Assembly: GCF_050947875.1 (NCBI RefSeq)
Contig: NC_134569.1
Location: forward strand, 262,209,100-262,273,099
Direction of reading: 5' to 3'
Length of the DNA: 64,000 bases
Source of the DNA: Dermacentor variabilis
Taxonomy: Eukaryota; Arthropoda; Arachnida; Ixodida; Ixodidae
Below are positions 52,741 through 63,599 of this stretch, piece after piece (the first letter of the stretch is position 1; each line of letters starts with the position of its first letter). Under the pieces are notes generated by a model, which made no database searches, had not been told where the DNA came from, and worked only from the letters and a program-made list of their open reading frames with translations. The position numbers and the translations under genes were made by a program.

Positions 52741-54315
52741 TATACGAGAGTGTGACGTCCCCAGTGATTGGAAACTGGCTAAGGTTATTCCTGTGCACAA
52801 ATCTGGTACCAAGCTCCATGTCGCTAATTACAGGCCAATTAGCTTGTTATGCTCCGCAGGTTAAGTGATGGAACACTTTGTTTTCAAACACATCGCCTCA
52901 TTCTTGGAAGACTATAATTTTTTTTTCTTAAGTTCAACACGGATTTCGTCGCGGGTTATCTACTGTGACACAGTTAATTCACACTACCAATGATTTCTGT
53001 AAAGCCCTCGACAAAGCAGGACAAATAGATGCCATTTTTCTAGACTTTGAAAAAGCCTTCGACCGCGTACTGCGTAGCAACCTTTAACTAAAACTTAGAC
53101 GCATCTTACAGAATAAACAAATTTTACAGTGGCTTGATTCATACCACCGGCAACAGTACGAGCAGATATCCAGCTCAAGCTCGCCCATGGCTCCAGTATT
53201 TTCAGGAGTGCCACAGGGCTCAGTCCTTGGGCCGCTTCTTTTCTTGTATATTTCAATGACCTAAAACTTTACTCTCCTGTGCGGGCCGGTTTTTTCGCAG
53301 ATGACTGCGTAATTTATCACACAATTCTTACCGAAGGTGACCAGCTCATTCTAAATAACTACTTGTGTGCTGTTAGTAATTGGTGCCAAAACTGGTCGAT
53401 GACATTAAATGTCACGAAAGGCAAGCAAATGACCTTAACCTGAAAGAAAGATCCACTGAAGTATTCTTACAAAATAAATAGCGCTCTTCTAGAACCAGTA
53501 GAACAATTTAGGTATCTCGGCGTAACGATCAGCTCGAACCTCAGTTGGAGACCCCACATTAAAACATAGTTTCAGTGGCATCCAAACGACTATGGTTAAT
53601 AAGACACCGGTTAAAACATGCAACCATTAAAACAAAACTTGTAGCTTATATTTCGCTCGTGCGTCCCCTACTGGAATATGCTCACGTGATCTGAGATCCG
53701 CACACTAAAACGAATGTAAAAAGTATTGAGCGGGTTCAGAGAAAGGCACTGCGATTTATGCACCACGCCTACGGAAGACGGGTATCGATATCTGATCTTC
53801 TTAGCCGCTCCGGTCTTCCCACCTGGGAATCTCGTCGAAAATGCATCGTCTGAAGATGTTATTTGCAATCATTAATAAGCATACTAAATTAGAATTCCAC
53901 ACTTACATGCAGTACAACAGAACCCGACACACTCGGCACAAACACGACAAAACAATTATAATGCCTCAGTGCAGAACCAACACATACAAGCTGTCCTTCT
54001 TTCCTAAAACGATAGCAGACTGCAGCAAGTTGCCCTACGATGTGGCCACCTTATCATCACCCGATGCATTTTTTTCAGCAGTCAGTTCTAGCCAATAACC
54101 TTTGTGTGCTCAGTTTTTTGGATTTGAATGTGACGCGTTTGCGTCTTGTTTGTTCCTGATTTGCTTCGCAGTAACCTTACTGTGTGCCTATGTGGTTCTC
54201 TGTTGTAACTGTTACTGTTGTTTTTTGGTGGACCATTATTATGCAAAACGTCATGTACCCACTCCTGCCCTGGCTACCACAAGGCGGCCGACAGTATTGA
54301 ATAAATAAAATAAAA
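52741..54315 (+). pseudogene. Second CR1-like LINE in the Gypsy element, decayed RT
   Basis: Readable RT blocks, in several frames: DWKLAKVIPVHKSGTKLHVA, NYRPISLLCSAG, QHGFRRGLSTVTQLIH, AIFLDFEKAFDRVLRSN, FSGVPQGSVLGPLLFL and GFFADDCVIYHTI, then EQFRYLGVTISSNLSWRPH and a C-terminus SFFPKTIADCSKLPYDV. The 3' end is ATTGAATAAATAAAAT at about 54,297-54,313. Many stops. It is 5' truncated just upstream of the RT. The Gypsy protease active-site region is missing across this insertion. Confidence 0.82.
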
Positions 54316-56383
54316 ATTGATTTCTTGCGTGAGTGAGGGGCAACTTTGGATTGTGGAAGTGGCGCGATTTCTCTTCGCCGCTACGCGCGAAATTCAATGA
54401 CAGATAGCACCAGTGATGCCACCGACGTTCTCTCCGTGTCACAAGATGTGTGTTTGCCCCCTCAGACTGCAATGTTTGTACCTGTGAATACTCCTCGCCC
54501 TCGTACAGGTTCTTGTTGTGGTTTAGCCGAGCCCGATTATAACAATGCGCTCAAAAAAACGCGATAGTCCCTCGCACCCTTGTTGTCACCACTGATGGTT
54601 GTACTCGTTTGTGGACAGTGAACGTTTCAACCCAATCCATAACATTGCCACTAGGACTTAACCTGGCAAGTTTTGATGAACAAGCCATTGTCAGCGTCGG
54701 AACGGTCGAAATGTCAACTGCCGAAAAAAAATCCAACCCCGATTCAAACCATGATAATTCTGCTGACTTTAAGCGCATGATTAACAAGTCACTGTCTTCT
54801 AGTGAGCAGTGTCTGCTGGAAGCTCTGCTCGCTCGCTACGCCACAGTGTTTGATTTTGCTCAAGGCCAACGAGCGTCCCATACACCACCGGCGTTTCGCA
54901 TGCAACACCGCATTCATACAGGGCAAGCAACGCCAATTCGTCAGAAGCCCTACCGCGTTTCATCTTTACAGAGAAAAGTCATCGCCGAGCAGGTGGAAGA
55001 AATGTTACAGAAAGGAGTGATCCAGGAATCATGTAACCCTTGGGCTGCTCCTGTGATGCTAGTGAAGAAAAGACAACTCATGGAGATTCTGTGTGGACTA
55101 TCGCCGCCTAAACACCGTCACAAAGAAAAACGTGTACCCCCTACCACAAATAAATGAAGCCGTCGACTGCCTCCACTCCACGTCGTATTTCTCTTCTGTT
55201 GATTTACGGTCAGGATATTGGCAAATTCCCATGCACCCCTCAGACAAGGAGAAGACAGCCTTCCTGACACCTGACGGTCTCTTTGAGTTCAACGTTATGC
55301 CCTTTGGCTTATGCAACGCTCCAGCGACATTCGAGCGATTTATGGATACCGTGGTCCGCGGACTCAAATGGAAAATTTGCATGTGCTATTTAGACGACGT
55401 CATTATATACGACCGGACATTTCACGAGCACAATCAGCGCCTGTCGATCGTTCTTGACTGTATCCAGCAAGCTGGCCTTATTTTAACTCGAAGAAATGTC
55501 ATTTCGGTGAGCGTCAAGCCCTCGTACTAGGCTTTATGGTCGACAAAGACGGCATACGACCAGACTCTGACAAGATAGCAGCGGTTCGCGACTTCCAACA
55601 GCCACAAACAGTGAAAGATCTGCGAAGCTTTTTGGGCCTTTGCTCATAGTTCCGGCGCTTTATCAAGATTTTCGCACAGCTTACCTCTCCCCTCACGTCT
55701 CTCCTTCACAAAGACACCCCATACTTGTGGACTGTTGACTGCGAGTCGGCGTTTCAACAGCTGAAATTTTTGTTGACTTCTGGACCGGTACTGCGGCATT
55801 TTGATCCGGAGGCGTCAGCTGAGCTGCACACTGACACCAGCGGTGCGGGTGTTGGCGCTGTGCTTGTTCAACTCTGCGATGGCCGTGAGCATGTCATTGC
55901 CTACGCTAGTCGGATTCTTAGAAAAGCGAAGAAAACTACACCGTTACTGAACTCGAGTGCCTAGCAGTCGTATTCGCCATTCAGAAGTTCCGTCCGTATC
56001 TACATGGCCGCGCATTCACGATAGTGACTGACCATCATTCACTCTGTTGGCTGGTTGGGCTGCGTGACCCGTCTGGTCGGTTGGCCCGCTGGGCTTTGCG
56101 CCTTCAAGAGTACAGCTTTTCCGTTAACTACAAGAGCGGGCGCTGTCACACGGATGCTGATTGCCTATCCCGTCTCCCTTCACCTCACACTAGAGCTGAG
56201 GATGATGACTTCGACGACTACCTAGTTTCCCTCTCTTCCGACTTTCCAGACCTGCGTACCTTCGAGAGCGACCAACGTTGCGACCCTACCATGAAATCCC
56301 TACGGGCAGCTGCACGTGAGCCAGTAGGAACAACACCGTTTACATTTCGTAATGGTTTGCTGTACAAAAAATTACTCGGCTGA
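54316..56383 (+). pseudogene. pol: Gypsy pol: protease end, reverse transcriptase and RNase H
   Basis: The region resumes at IDFLREXGATLDCGSGAISL, the end of the protease domain. RT follows: ASHTPPAFRMQHRIHTG, QKGVIQESCNPWAAPVMLV, DYRRLNTVTKKNVYPLPQIN, FSSVDLRSGYWQIPM, DGLFEFNVMPFGLCNAPATF and the catalytic CYLDDVIIY (about 55,384-55,410). RNase H follows with LHTDTSGAGVGAVLVQL, TDHHSLCWLVGLRDPSGRLA and DADCLSRLP. Breaks: a one-base loss near 55,070, a shift near 55,490, TAG at about 55,648 and a shift near 55,930. Confidence 0.9.
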
Positions 56384-57488
56384 TGGTCCTCCATTGCTTC
56401 TAGTTGTGCCCGAAAATCTGCGCCCTGCTGTCCTTCGTTCCATGCATGACGATATCACGTCCGGGCACCTTGGCTTTGCACGCACACTACACCGACTTAG
56501 ACAGAGATTCTTCTGGCCCAAGCTCTGGAAAACAACGAAACAGTATGTCGCCAGCTGTACTGTTTGCCAGCGCCACAAGCAAACGACGACGGCCCCAGCA
56601 GGCTATTTACAACCAGTTAGGCCACCGACGTTACCCTTTGAAAAAGTCGGCATCGACTTGCTTGGCCCGCTCCCAAAGACGGCAGCTGGCTACCGCTGGA
56701 TTATAGTATGCGTAGATTATCTTACTGGCTACACGGAAACGGCGGCACTTCCATCTGCCACTGCAGCCGATGTCTCTTCATTTTTGATGCATCACGTCAT
56801 ACTTCGTCACGGCGCTCCCCGGGTTGTCATCAGTGACCGTGGACGGCAATTGACCGCCGACGCCGTTGAAGAACTTTTACGGCTTTGTGGTTCTGCATAT
56901 CGTCATTCCACTCCTCACCACCCGCAAAACAATGGCCTCACGGAGCGGACGAATCGAACCCTTACCAACATGTTATCAATGTATATCGCTGCTCACCACA
57001 AGAATTGGGATGCCGTCTTACCTTTTGTAACGTACGCGTACAATAGTGCCAAGCACGAAGTTACTGGATATGCGCCGTTCTTTTTGCTGTACTCCCGCGC
57101 TCCCCAGAGCTTTCTGGACACTATTCTACCTTTATCGTGCCAAGAAGATCCTTCCATCGCCCACATTCTGTGTTGTGCTGTGGAAGCACGTCGACTGGCG
57201 CATCTTAGCGCGTTGTCCTCGCAAGGCCACAGCAAGATTCGCTATGATGCGCGGCATATCCCCGTCAGCTTTACTCGCGGTGATTATGTTTGGTTGTGGA
57301 CACCTGCTTGCAAAAAGGGATTGTACCGCAAGTTTCTCGCCACTTACACCGGACCATTCGTTATACTAAGCCGCTTGAGTGATGTGAACTATGTCGTCGC
57401 CAAAGTGACGGCAAGTAATTGGCGTTCACGTGCGACGCAAGTTGTTCACGTAGCCAGACTCAAGCAGTACAATCACAGGCCCCTTTAA
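56352..57488 (+). CDS. pol: Gypsy integrase (intact domain)
   Basis: An open frame of 378 residues holds the whole integrase: the N-terminal His-His-Cys-Cys finger (SGHLGFARTLHRLRQRFFWP with CTVCQRHK), the catalytic core with Asp in KVGIDLLGPLPKT, Asp in VVISDRGRQLTAD and Glu in NGLTERTNRTLTNML, and a C-terminal GPF/Y-type domain (YTGPFVILSRLSDVNYVV) ending ARLKQYNHRPL. It joins the cDNA to the target. It is fused by frameshift to RNase H at about 56,372, and 35 bp separate its stop from the 3' LTR. Best preserved part of the element. Confidence 0.93.
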   Translation: MVCCTKNYSADGPPLLLVVPENLRPAVLRSMHDDITSGHLGFARTLHRLRQRFFWPKLWKTTKQYVASCTVCQRHKQTTTAPAGYLQPVRPPTLPFEKVGIDLLGPLPKTAAGYRWIIVCVDYLTGYTETAALPSATAADVSSFLMHHVILRHGAPRVVISDRGRQLTADAVEELLRLCGSAYRHSTPHHPQNNGLTERTNRTLTNMLSMYIAAHHKNWDAVLPFVTYAYNSAKHEVTGYAPFFLLYSRAPQSFLDTILPLSCQEDPSIAHILCCAVEARRLAHLSALSSQGHSKIRYDARHIPVSFTRGDYVWLWTPACKKGLYRKFLATYTGPFVILSRLSDVNYVVAKVTASNWRSRATQVVHVARLKQYNHRPL

Positions 57489-57522
57489 CCCGTCAGCGAG
57501 CTTCGTCTGCCTCCGCGGAAAA

Positions 57523-57661
57523 TGTCGCAGCACTGCGCGACTGAGGCAGAGAAAGTAGTGTGTGCGCGCGTGATCTCGGAGTACCCTGCGCCGGCTGAGC
57601 CTGGCCTGTAGCTTCCATCTCGGACCTCGTTTCACCCTGTAAATAAACATCATTCGTAACA
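57523..57661 (+). repeat. 3' LTR of the Gypsy element (139 bp)
   Basis: Starts TGTCGCAGCACTG and ends CATTCGTAACA; followed by ATAT at 57,662-57,665, matching the ATAT before the 5' LTR. It differs from the 5' LTR by several substitutions, small indels and the palindrome insert. The TAAATAAAC text is the likely poly(A) signal. Confidence 0.9.
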
Positions 57662-57663
57662 AT

Positions 57664-58849
57664 ATGGCGCTTGTTTTCCCCGAAGATACACCGGACATCC
57701 TACAGTGGGATTGTAGAGGTCTTCAAGCCTGTGCATCAGAATTGAATCTTCTATTCGAGCGTATAGGTTATACCAGCATTATTCTGCTGCAGGAGACCAA
57801 GGGTACATCTCCGAATCTTCACTTCAAAGCTGTTTTCCCCCAGCATCACGCATGCTCATTATGGACAGGAGAAAATACAAGCACAAGCCGCCATTTTTGT
57901 ACATAAAGACACACCGCATGCTCACCTGGACACCGGCACCTTCTGCACACCACGTCAAGAAATTGTGGCTTCGAGAATACGTTGCAACAACAAGCATATA
58001 GTCATCGCTAGCGCATACTGCAGACCTTCAGCAAAATCACAGGGCACAAATTATCATTGGTTATGGCAGCTGAAACACGCCTACTCAAGGGATGCCATTC
58101 TGGTAGGCGGAGACTTCAATGCGCCGCATGAAACATGGGGCTACCGAAACTCAAGCTCAGAAGGAACAAGGCTTAATGCAGCCACGGAAAAGGCAGGGCA
58201 TTTATTGGCCAATGATATCGACTATCCCACGCGACGCGGTATGCAACCTGGGCAACGTGACACGATTCCAGACCTGACATGGCACTCTGGCAACATCATT
58301 AAGGATTGGCGGTGTGGCCATAAGACAATGGGTAGTGATCATTACCCAAATTGGATTGAGCTGAACTCGATTCTTAGAAAACGAAGACTCACTACTCAAA
58401 GAGTCAATTGGCAAAAGTTCAGAGAGGCAACCGATGAACATCTAGAGGAACTTCCTGTTGAGGACCTCCTGCGCAGGGCCAAAGAACAAGCCACCACTAC
58501 CACACTGGTTACAACAGAAGTCCCCACACCAGATACCCACCTGATCAACCTCTGGGAAAGCAGGAAGCAGGCAGAGCAAGAATACCTATTATCAAGAAGG
58601 GATTATAAGAAATTGCTGACTTTGTGCAAAAGAACAGCAGAGGCGAGACGATACGCTAAGCAGCTCACCGGGGAGAGATGGCTAGACTACTGTAGCACTC
58701 TGTCACATCGTTCCGGTCCATGGCGCTTGTGGCGCACTTTCGGAGCTATGAATGGTAAAAAGAAGACTAGGAATAGCATACATCCTGATCCGCACCGGTC
58801 AAATCATCGTGATCCACACCGGTCAGACTGTCGACGAACTAGAGCATGA
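57664..58849 (+). pseudogene. Endonuclease domain of the I-like LINE
   Basis: ORF2 begins at the ATG inside the duplicated ATAT. The first piece has DILQWDCRGLQACASEL (Asn block) and IILLQETKGTSP (catalytic Glu). After a frameshift at about 57,860, IASAYCRPSAKSQGTN, ILVGGDFNAPHETWGYR (Asp-x-Asn) and TMGSDHYPNWIEL (Ser-Asp-His) follow, then a basic linker. The piece from 57,965 is open to 58,849 and overlaps the RT frame by 4 bp in another frame, so one more shift lies near 58,780-58,850. Confidence 0.88.
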
Positions 58850-60339
58850 GGCAGCAAACACCTTTTTCCCGCAGCCCGTTCGAAATCCCGCCACCATCCG
58901 AAATCTACAGCCCTCTGCCGTCTGAGAACTCCGACAGCATCAATGCTCCATTCAGCCTGTTTGAATTGGAGCTAGCCCTTTCGCAAGTGAAGCGGAACAG
59001 TGCCCCAGGACAAGACAGGATCTCCTGGAGCATGCTCCGCAACGCAGACACAGCTACTAAGCACAAGCTTCTAGAGTTGATCAACAAGCATTGGCAAGAC
59101 GGCTCCCTGCCCGAGCACTGGAAGCATTCCGTTGTCATATCTATACCGAAAACTCGCAAGCAACCGACGCATCTCGATAATATGCGACCAGTCTCACTTA
59201 CTCCAACCATTTGTAAGTTAATGGAAAAGATGGTTACCACACGCTTTTCCCACCACCTCGAGGAGTGTGGGTACTTCCACCCCTTCCAGACCGGATCCCG
59301 GCCGCAGTTGGGCACACAGGATAACCCCTGTCTTCTGCATAGCACCATCAACCGCGAGAGGAAATTTTGCAGAGGACGACCAGCCATTCTAGCAGCAGTT
59401 GACTTGAAGAAAGCTTTTGATATCATTGGCCGCCCTGCTATTATGAAAGCAGTCGAAGGCACCAGAGCAGGCACCAGAGCAGGCACCAGAGCAGGCACCA
59501 GAGCAGGCACCAGAGCAGGCACCAGAGCAGGCACCAGAGTAGGCACCAGAATTGTAAACTTCGTGAAAGCATTGTTAAAAGACAGGACATATGAATTTCA
59601 ACTATCTCCCGGTCATTTAGCCAGGCACTTCACCAACTCTGTAGGAGTCCCACAGGGGTCGGTCATCTCTCCTACACTCTTTAATGTCGTCATGACCAAG
59701 ATTGCGTGGAAGTTAGACACAGTTGAAAACCTTTGGTTTACAATGTACGCTGATGATATAACCCTGTGGACGAGCTATAGGCTCAGTTCAGCTGAACACG
59801 TAACAACGCTACAAAATGCATTGGACATAATTGATCAGGAGCTGAAGCCAACAGGCATGAGGCCCTCGCCGGAGAAGACGCACTACATCACGATACATGA
59901 CAAACATGGAAGGTCCGACGTAACCCTTTACTTCGACGCCCACCAAATTCACCAACCGGAAGAGGGATACCTCAGAATATTGGGCATCCCAATCAACAAG
60001 GACGGCATGGCAAGCACATGGATGCAACAATTGAAGCAGCAATGGGAACCAATGGTGCACCTTATCAAGAGGCTAACCCACCATAGCGGAAGGGCAGGAA
60101 CAGGGGTTGCACGACGGCTTATGGTAGCTGTTCTCATTGCCAAGATAAGGTACGGAGCCCCATATTGCGACCTGACGGCTGCAAACTACAAGCAACTAGA
60201 CAAGCTACACAACATGGCTACGAGGGCAATCACCGGTCTACCAATACACGCAAAAAAGAAGACCTGCACAGATATTCCGGCCTCCCGACAGTGGAAGCAT
60301 TGGTTAAAACCCACAAGGATAACCATGAAACGAGGCTGA
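58846..60339 (+). CDS. Reverse transcriptase of the I-like LINE with an in-frame repeat
   Basis: The 497-codon frame shows RNSAPGQDRISWSMLRN, HWKHSVVISIPKTRK, MRPVSLTPTICKLMEKM, AILAAVDLKKAFDIIG, the QGSVISPTLFNVVMTKIAW block and the catalytic TMYADDITLWTSY (both Asp present), then EEGYLRILGIPINKDG. Between the first Asp block and the QGS block, eight 12-bp units insert a GTRA run (residues about 205-236) without breaking the frame. The usual RNase H domain is not readable after 60,339 because the frame shifts at about 60,240-60,340. Confidence 0.88.
   Translation: MRQQTPFSRSPFEIPPPSEIYSPLPSENSDSINAPFSLFELELALSQVKRNSAPGQDRISWSMLRNADTATKHKLLELINKHWQDGSLPEHWKHSVVISIPKTRKQPTHLDNMRPVSLTPTICKLMEKMVTTRFSHHLEECGYFHPFQTGSRPQLGTQDNPCLLHSTINRERKFCRGRPAILAAVDLKKAFDIIGRPAIMKAVEGTRAGTRAGTRAGTRAGTRAGTRAGTRVGTRIVNFVKALLKDRTYEFQLSPGHLARHFTNSVGVPQGSVISPTLFNVVMTKIAWKLDTVENLWFTMYADDITLWTSYRLSSAEHVTTLQNALDIIDQELKPTGMRPSPEKTHYITIHDKHGRSDVTLYFDAHQIHQPEEGYLRILGIPINKDGMASTWMQQLKQQWEPMVHLIKRLTHHSGRAGTGVARRLMVAVLIAKIRYGAPYCDLTAANYKQLDKLHNMATRAITGLPIHAKKKTCTDIPASRQWKHWLKPTRITMKRG
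59458..59553 (+). repeat. Eight in-frame 12-bp units inside the RT gene
   Basis: The unit GGCACCAGAGCA is repeated six times, then GGCACCAGAGTA and GGCACCAGAATT, coding GTRA six times, GTRV and GTRI. The expansion follows KAVE and precedes VNFVKALLKD, where related elements have one short loop. Confidence 0.97.
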
Positions 60340-60870
60340 AGACTGCCATCGCTGCCGTGAAGTGAGCCCGTCCCTGCTGGAGCACACCTATAGCCCTCCG
60401 TCATCCTTCGTTGTACCAGATCACCAGATTGCCCTGTTGAAACACTAGAGGAAGGCTCTACTACGGGAGTCCATTCCTAGAATCCTTCCTCCCATTCCCA
60501 CTCGTCTTCCCAGAACAGCCCAAGTTCTCATCCACAAAGCAAGAGCTAAGGCATCTATTACACTGCATGTTCTGAGCAAGTGGAGAGGGACACAAGTGGA
60601 ATGCCCCATTTTCCCTCCGATCAACGTCGATCTCAAACATCTGATCTGGTCCCGTCTTGCCACAGCCACCCTCATGGACAAGCACACTCGACCTCTAAAG
60701 GTGGCATCGCACGAAGACTGCGTGGCACCGCAAGCAGATGCGACCAGAAGAATGAACGCTTTGCTGTCCTTTGCGAAGGAGGCAGGCATCCTTCCTTTCA
60801 CCTGATCCCTTACCTCTATCTTAGGCCACGGGCCATCCCTTCTAATAAAAGTTTCAATCAATCAATCGAA
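60340..60870 (+). other. Decayed ORF2 end and 3' UTR of the I-like LINE
   Basis: Short frames only; a readable RNase H is absent. The end carries CTAATAAAAGTTTC followed by TCAATCAATCAATCG, a LINE-type tail. The composite repeat starts immediately after. Confidence 0.6.
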
Positions 60871-62172
60871 ACTTCAAGGCGCCGCCTTGCGTACATTCCT
60901 TTTTTTATAAGTTAAAAAGACGCCGTAGTCATAACGTTTGATTGTGCGAAAATACATTAATCTTGATTACAATAGAAATGCAGCAGCGAAAATTGAACGT
61001 TGCAGAAACTTTGCTATGTTCAACCATTATTTCATATAAACGCATTCTTTTAAAAAATGGTGGCCCAGAACACAAATGCCAACACCACCCAATAGCGATG
61101 CAAATACTATGAGCACGTGTTATGAACAAAGGATTTTTATGGTAGCAAACGAGGGGGAAAATGCGGTGATATGCATTCCTCTCGGCCGCCATTGTATATA
61201 GCTGGTCATTAGTATAATTCGCGCGGCTCGTCGCACCACAAAGGGCGCTATTCTCGAAACGCATGGCGACTGCACGACCGCCATTATCTACCATGCTAAC
61301 TCCCTGAATGGCTGTGGAGAGCTCACATGCCTTGAAATTTGTTCCGGGAAACGGAAGTTTTGCAAAACGCAATTTTGCGTTTTCATCAAGGTGACGAAAC
61401 GTGACGTGGAGGGACAAATTTTATCGACTAATACATTATTTTGGTCCTTGGTAGCTATATTGCGACGTTAGCGCTTCAAAAAGTAGTGAGCGGTAGCGTA
61501 CATAAGCCAGTACAATGCATGTGCAATTTCGCAAATATGTGGTAGCGATCCAAGATATGCGCCATACCAGCTTGCTGATTCACTGAAGGAATATGCTGTG
61601 GGGAGTGTCACAGGAAGGGCCGTTTCAGAAACGTCGCTCTTACGTTGCGTGACGTTGCGCTGGGCCGCCATTGCAGAGATTCTACGCCATAATTTGTGCT
61701 GCGACGAGCCGCGCGATTTATGCTAATGAGCAGCCATATGCAATGGCAGCCGAGAGGAATGCGTATCGCCACGTTTACCCCGTCGTTTAGCGCCATGAAA
61801 ATCTTTTGTTCGTAACGTGTGCTCACAGTATTTGCATCGCTCTCTTGTGGTGCTAGCATTTGTGTTTTGGGCCATCATTTTTTCAGAGAACGCGTTTATA
61901 CGAAATAATATTGGTTGAGCGTAGCAAACTTTCTGCAACGTTGTCCACTTTTTACTGCTGCGTTTGTATTGTAATCAAGATTAATGACTTTTAGCACAAT
62001 CAAAAGTTATGAGAACGGAGTATTTTTAATTTATAAAAAGGAATGTACGTAAGGCGGCACCTTGAAGTTTCCTCCCGCGGTGCGAGTAACCAGCGAAGTG
62101 AACAAGAGATGGCAGTGCCGGCGCTTGCGTCGCGCAAGCGGATATCTCTGGCGCGCGCAACGCTATCGGTAT

Positions 62173-62905
62173 TAGAGAGTTTAGTTTAGGGGACGCAAGC
62201 GGCTTGCGTACGCAAGAACTAGGGGCGACGGTACTGCGCATGCGCAGACCGCTACGTCTACTTGCGTCCTTTGGTTGTTTGGCCGGCCGAAAACATCGCT
62301 GGTCACGTTGCCCACGTGACTCTCGCCGTGTAGGAGAACCTACGAGTAGCTAGCGGGTAGATAATCTAATAAATATTTCGCCAAGTATCGACAGACGTCG
62401 TTTTTATATACATGTTAGAGAGGTTTAGCGTGTCCGGTATTCGGATAAACGAAGGCTGGGGCGTTGGGGCGGAGCCATGAACGGGAGCGGTCTGCATGGT
62501 GCATCCACCTGGCCGCGCAAAGCTCAAACGAACAAAAGCAGCTAATATAGCTGCAACCAAGTCTATTCTAGTTCGCTGCTCGTGTAAAGTTTCGGCACTG
62601 GCGTAATTGTGTTGCTGCCAAAAATTCATACCCGCAGAAACCCGAATACCGGACACTCTAAACCTCTCTATTAACTGCTTTTAATAAGAATAGTTTTATG
62701 TGCTTTACTCAATATGCTTGATTTCATGTTTTAAAAAATGATAACGCAGCAAAGATCAGACGTTGATGGCGCTGCGAGCGCATGCGACCTCACTGCGGCT
62801 TGCGTTTGGGGCCGCTAACCTATAACGTGTTTCTGCTTGCCTACGTAAACGCACCCAAGCGCTACGGGCCCCAACGCCTTGCGTCCCCTAAACTAAAACT
62901 CTCTA
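62173..62905. mobile_element. MITE with TAGAGAGTTTAGTTTAGG ends at a TA target
   Basis: The left end (from 62,173) and the inverted right end (to 62,905) share TAGAGAGTTT(T)AGTTTAGGGGACGC. Copy 1 of the surrounding repeat (about 27,485-27,500) shows the uninterrupted site CCGAATATCACCG, so insertion at a TA with TA duplication is well supported. The interior has no frame and holds a further MITE. Confidence 0.85.
62416..62670. mobile_element. Nested MITE with TAGAGAGGTTTAG ends
   Basis: The ends TAGAGAGGTTTAGCGTGTCC and its inverted partner (differing at one base in the first 20) enclose 255 bp. They extend through CGGTATTCGG for about 29 bp. It lies inside the 62,173-62,905 element and shares the TAGAGAG start, so two related families are stacked. 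Confidence 0.85.
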
Positions 62906-63599
62906 TTCGGCCTTTCTCAGCCAGCCGAGTCGGGCTGAGTCACTTGCGTTTCACGAGATAGCGATAACGTGGCCTAGAAAGTGGGCGCATCACCACTGGT
63001 AGGTCGCGTATGTTGTATCAAGGCACAAAACAAGCGCGTTGGCGCCAACTTACGATGACTCATTCTATTTCCCGGGGACACGCATCCTAGCTAATGAAGC
63101 AGACGACGGCTTGTACGCAGCAGACGACAGCTTGTTCGCAGCAAACGACGGAATATGCTTATGCGCTTTAAGCTAGCTGCTTCGTTTTTACTGCGGAGGA
63201 AAACTGTTTTGCTTTACCGAGAACCTTACGTTCAGTGCCTTCGTTTCAGTTTCTTAGGCAAAACGTCAAGTTGGCGTCACGTTACGAAATCAAAATGGGG
63301 CCACCAGCGCCATTTTATTCGCGTCGCGTCTACGTCACACATCGAAGAAAATGGCGGAATGTCCAGAATAGCGCCCAAATTATGGCGGAAAATCTCTGCA
63401 ATGGCAGCCTAGCGCAACGGCATGCAACGTCAAAGTGACGTTTACGAAACCGCCTTTCCTGTGACGTCCCCTCAGCATATTTCTTCAGGCAATCAGCAAG
63501 CTGACATGGCGGCCATCTTGGATCGCCACCACATATTCGCGCACCGTTTATAAAGCTTAAGCCTTTTCAGTTTCCAAACTGCTCTTCCCATTGCGGGCG

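Larger units (their letters stand above)
46346..57661 (+). mobile_element. Ty3/Gypsy retrotransposon, nested and itself interrupted
   Basis: The 5' LTR (46,346-46,676) and 3' LTR (57,523-57,661) share start TGTNGCAGCACTG and end TCATTCGTAACA. ATAT precedes the first and follows the second, giving a 4-bp target duplication. Order inside: gag, CR1 insertion, gag zinc knuckle, second CR1, protease remnant, RT, RNase H, integrase. Both ORFs of the surrounding LINE lie just outside, so this is a genuine insertion, older than the two CR1 copies within it. Confidence 0.92.
45640..60870 (+). mobile_element. I-like LINE split by a Gypsy element
   Basis: ORF1 ends at 46,333 and ORF2 starts at 57,664; removing 46,346-57,661 plus one ATAT rejoins them with 11 bp between the ORF1 stop and the ORF2 ATG. 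The 3' end at about 60,870 carries AATAAAAG followed by TCAA units. The left border near 45,640 is uncertain because the hAT remnant abuts it and the ORF1 N-terminus is degraded. Confidence 0.8.
60871..63560. repeat. Composite repeat, copy 2
   Basis: From 63,420 back to 61,250 the minus strand follows copy 1 (26,900-28,360) block by block, apart from the MITE at 62,173-62,905. In addition 60,871-61,250 repeats the CTTCAAGRCGCCGCCTTGCG arm in plus orientation, inverted to 61,690-62,090, and 63,376-63,560 repeats the ATGGCGGAAAATCTC block, inverted to 61,500-61,690. The element therefore has arms of several hundred bp. No coding potential seen. Confidence 0.78.

Noticed and set aside
59458..59553. 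Elastin- or silk-like repeat protein
   Set aside because: The GTRA run is embedded between conserved RT blocks of a LINE.
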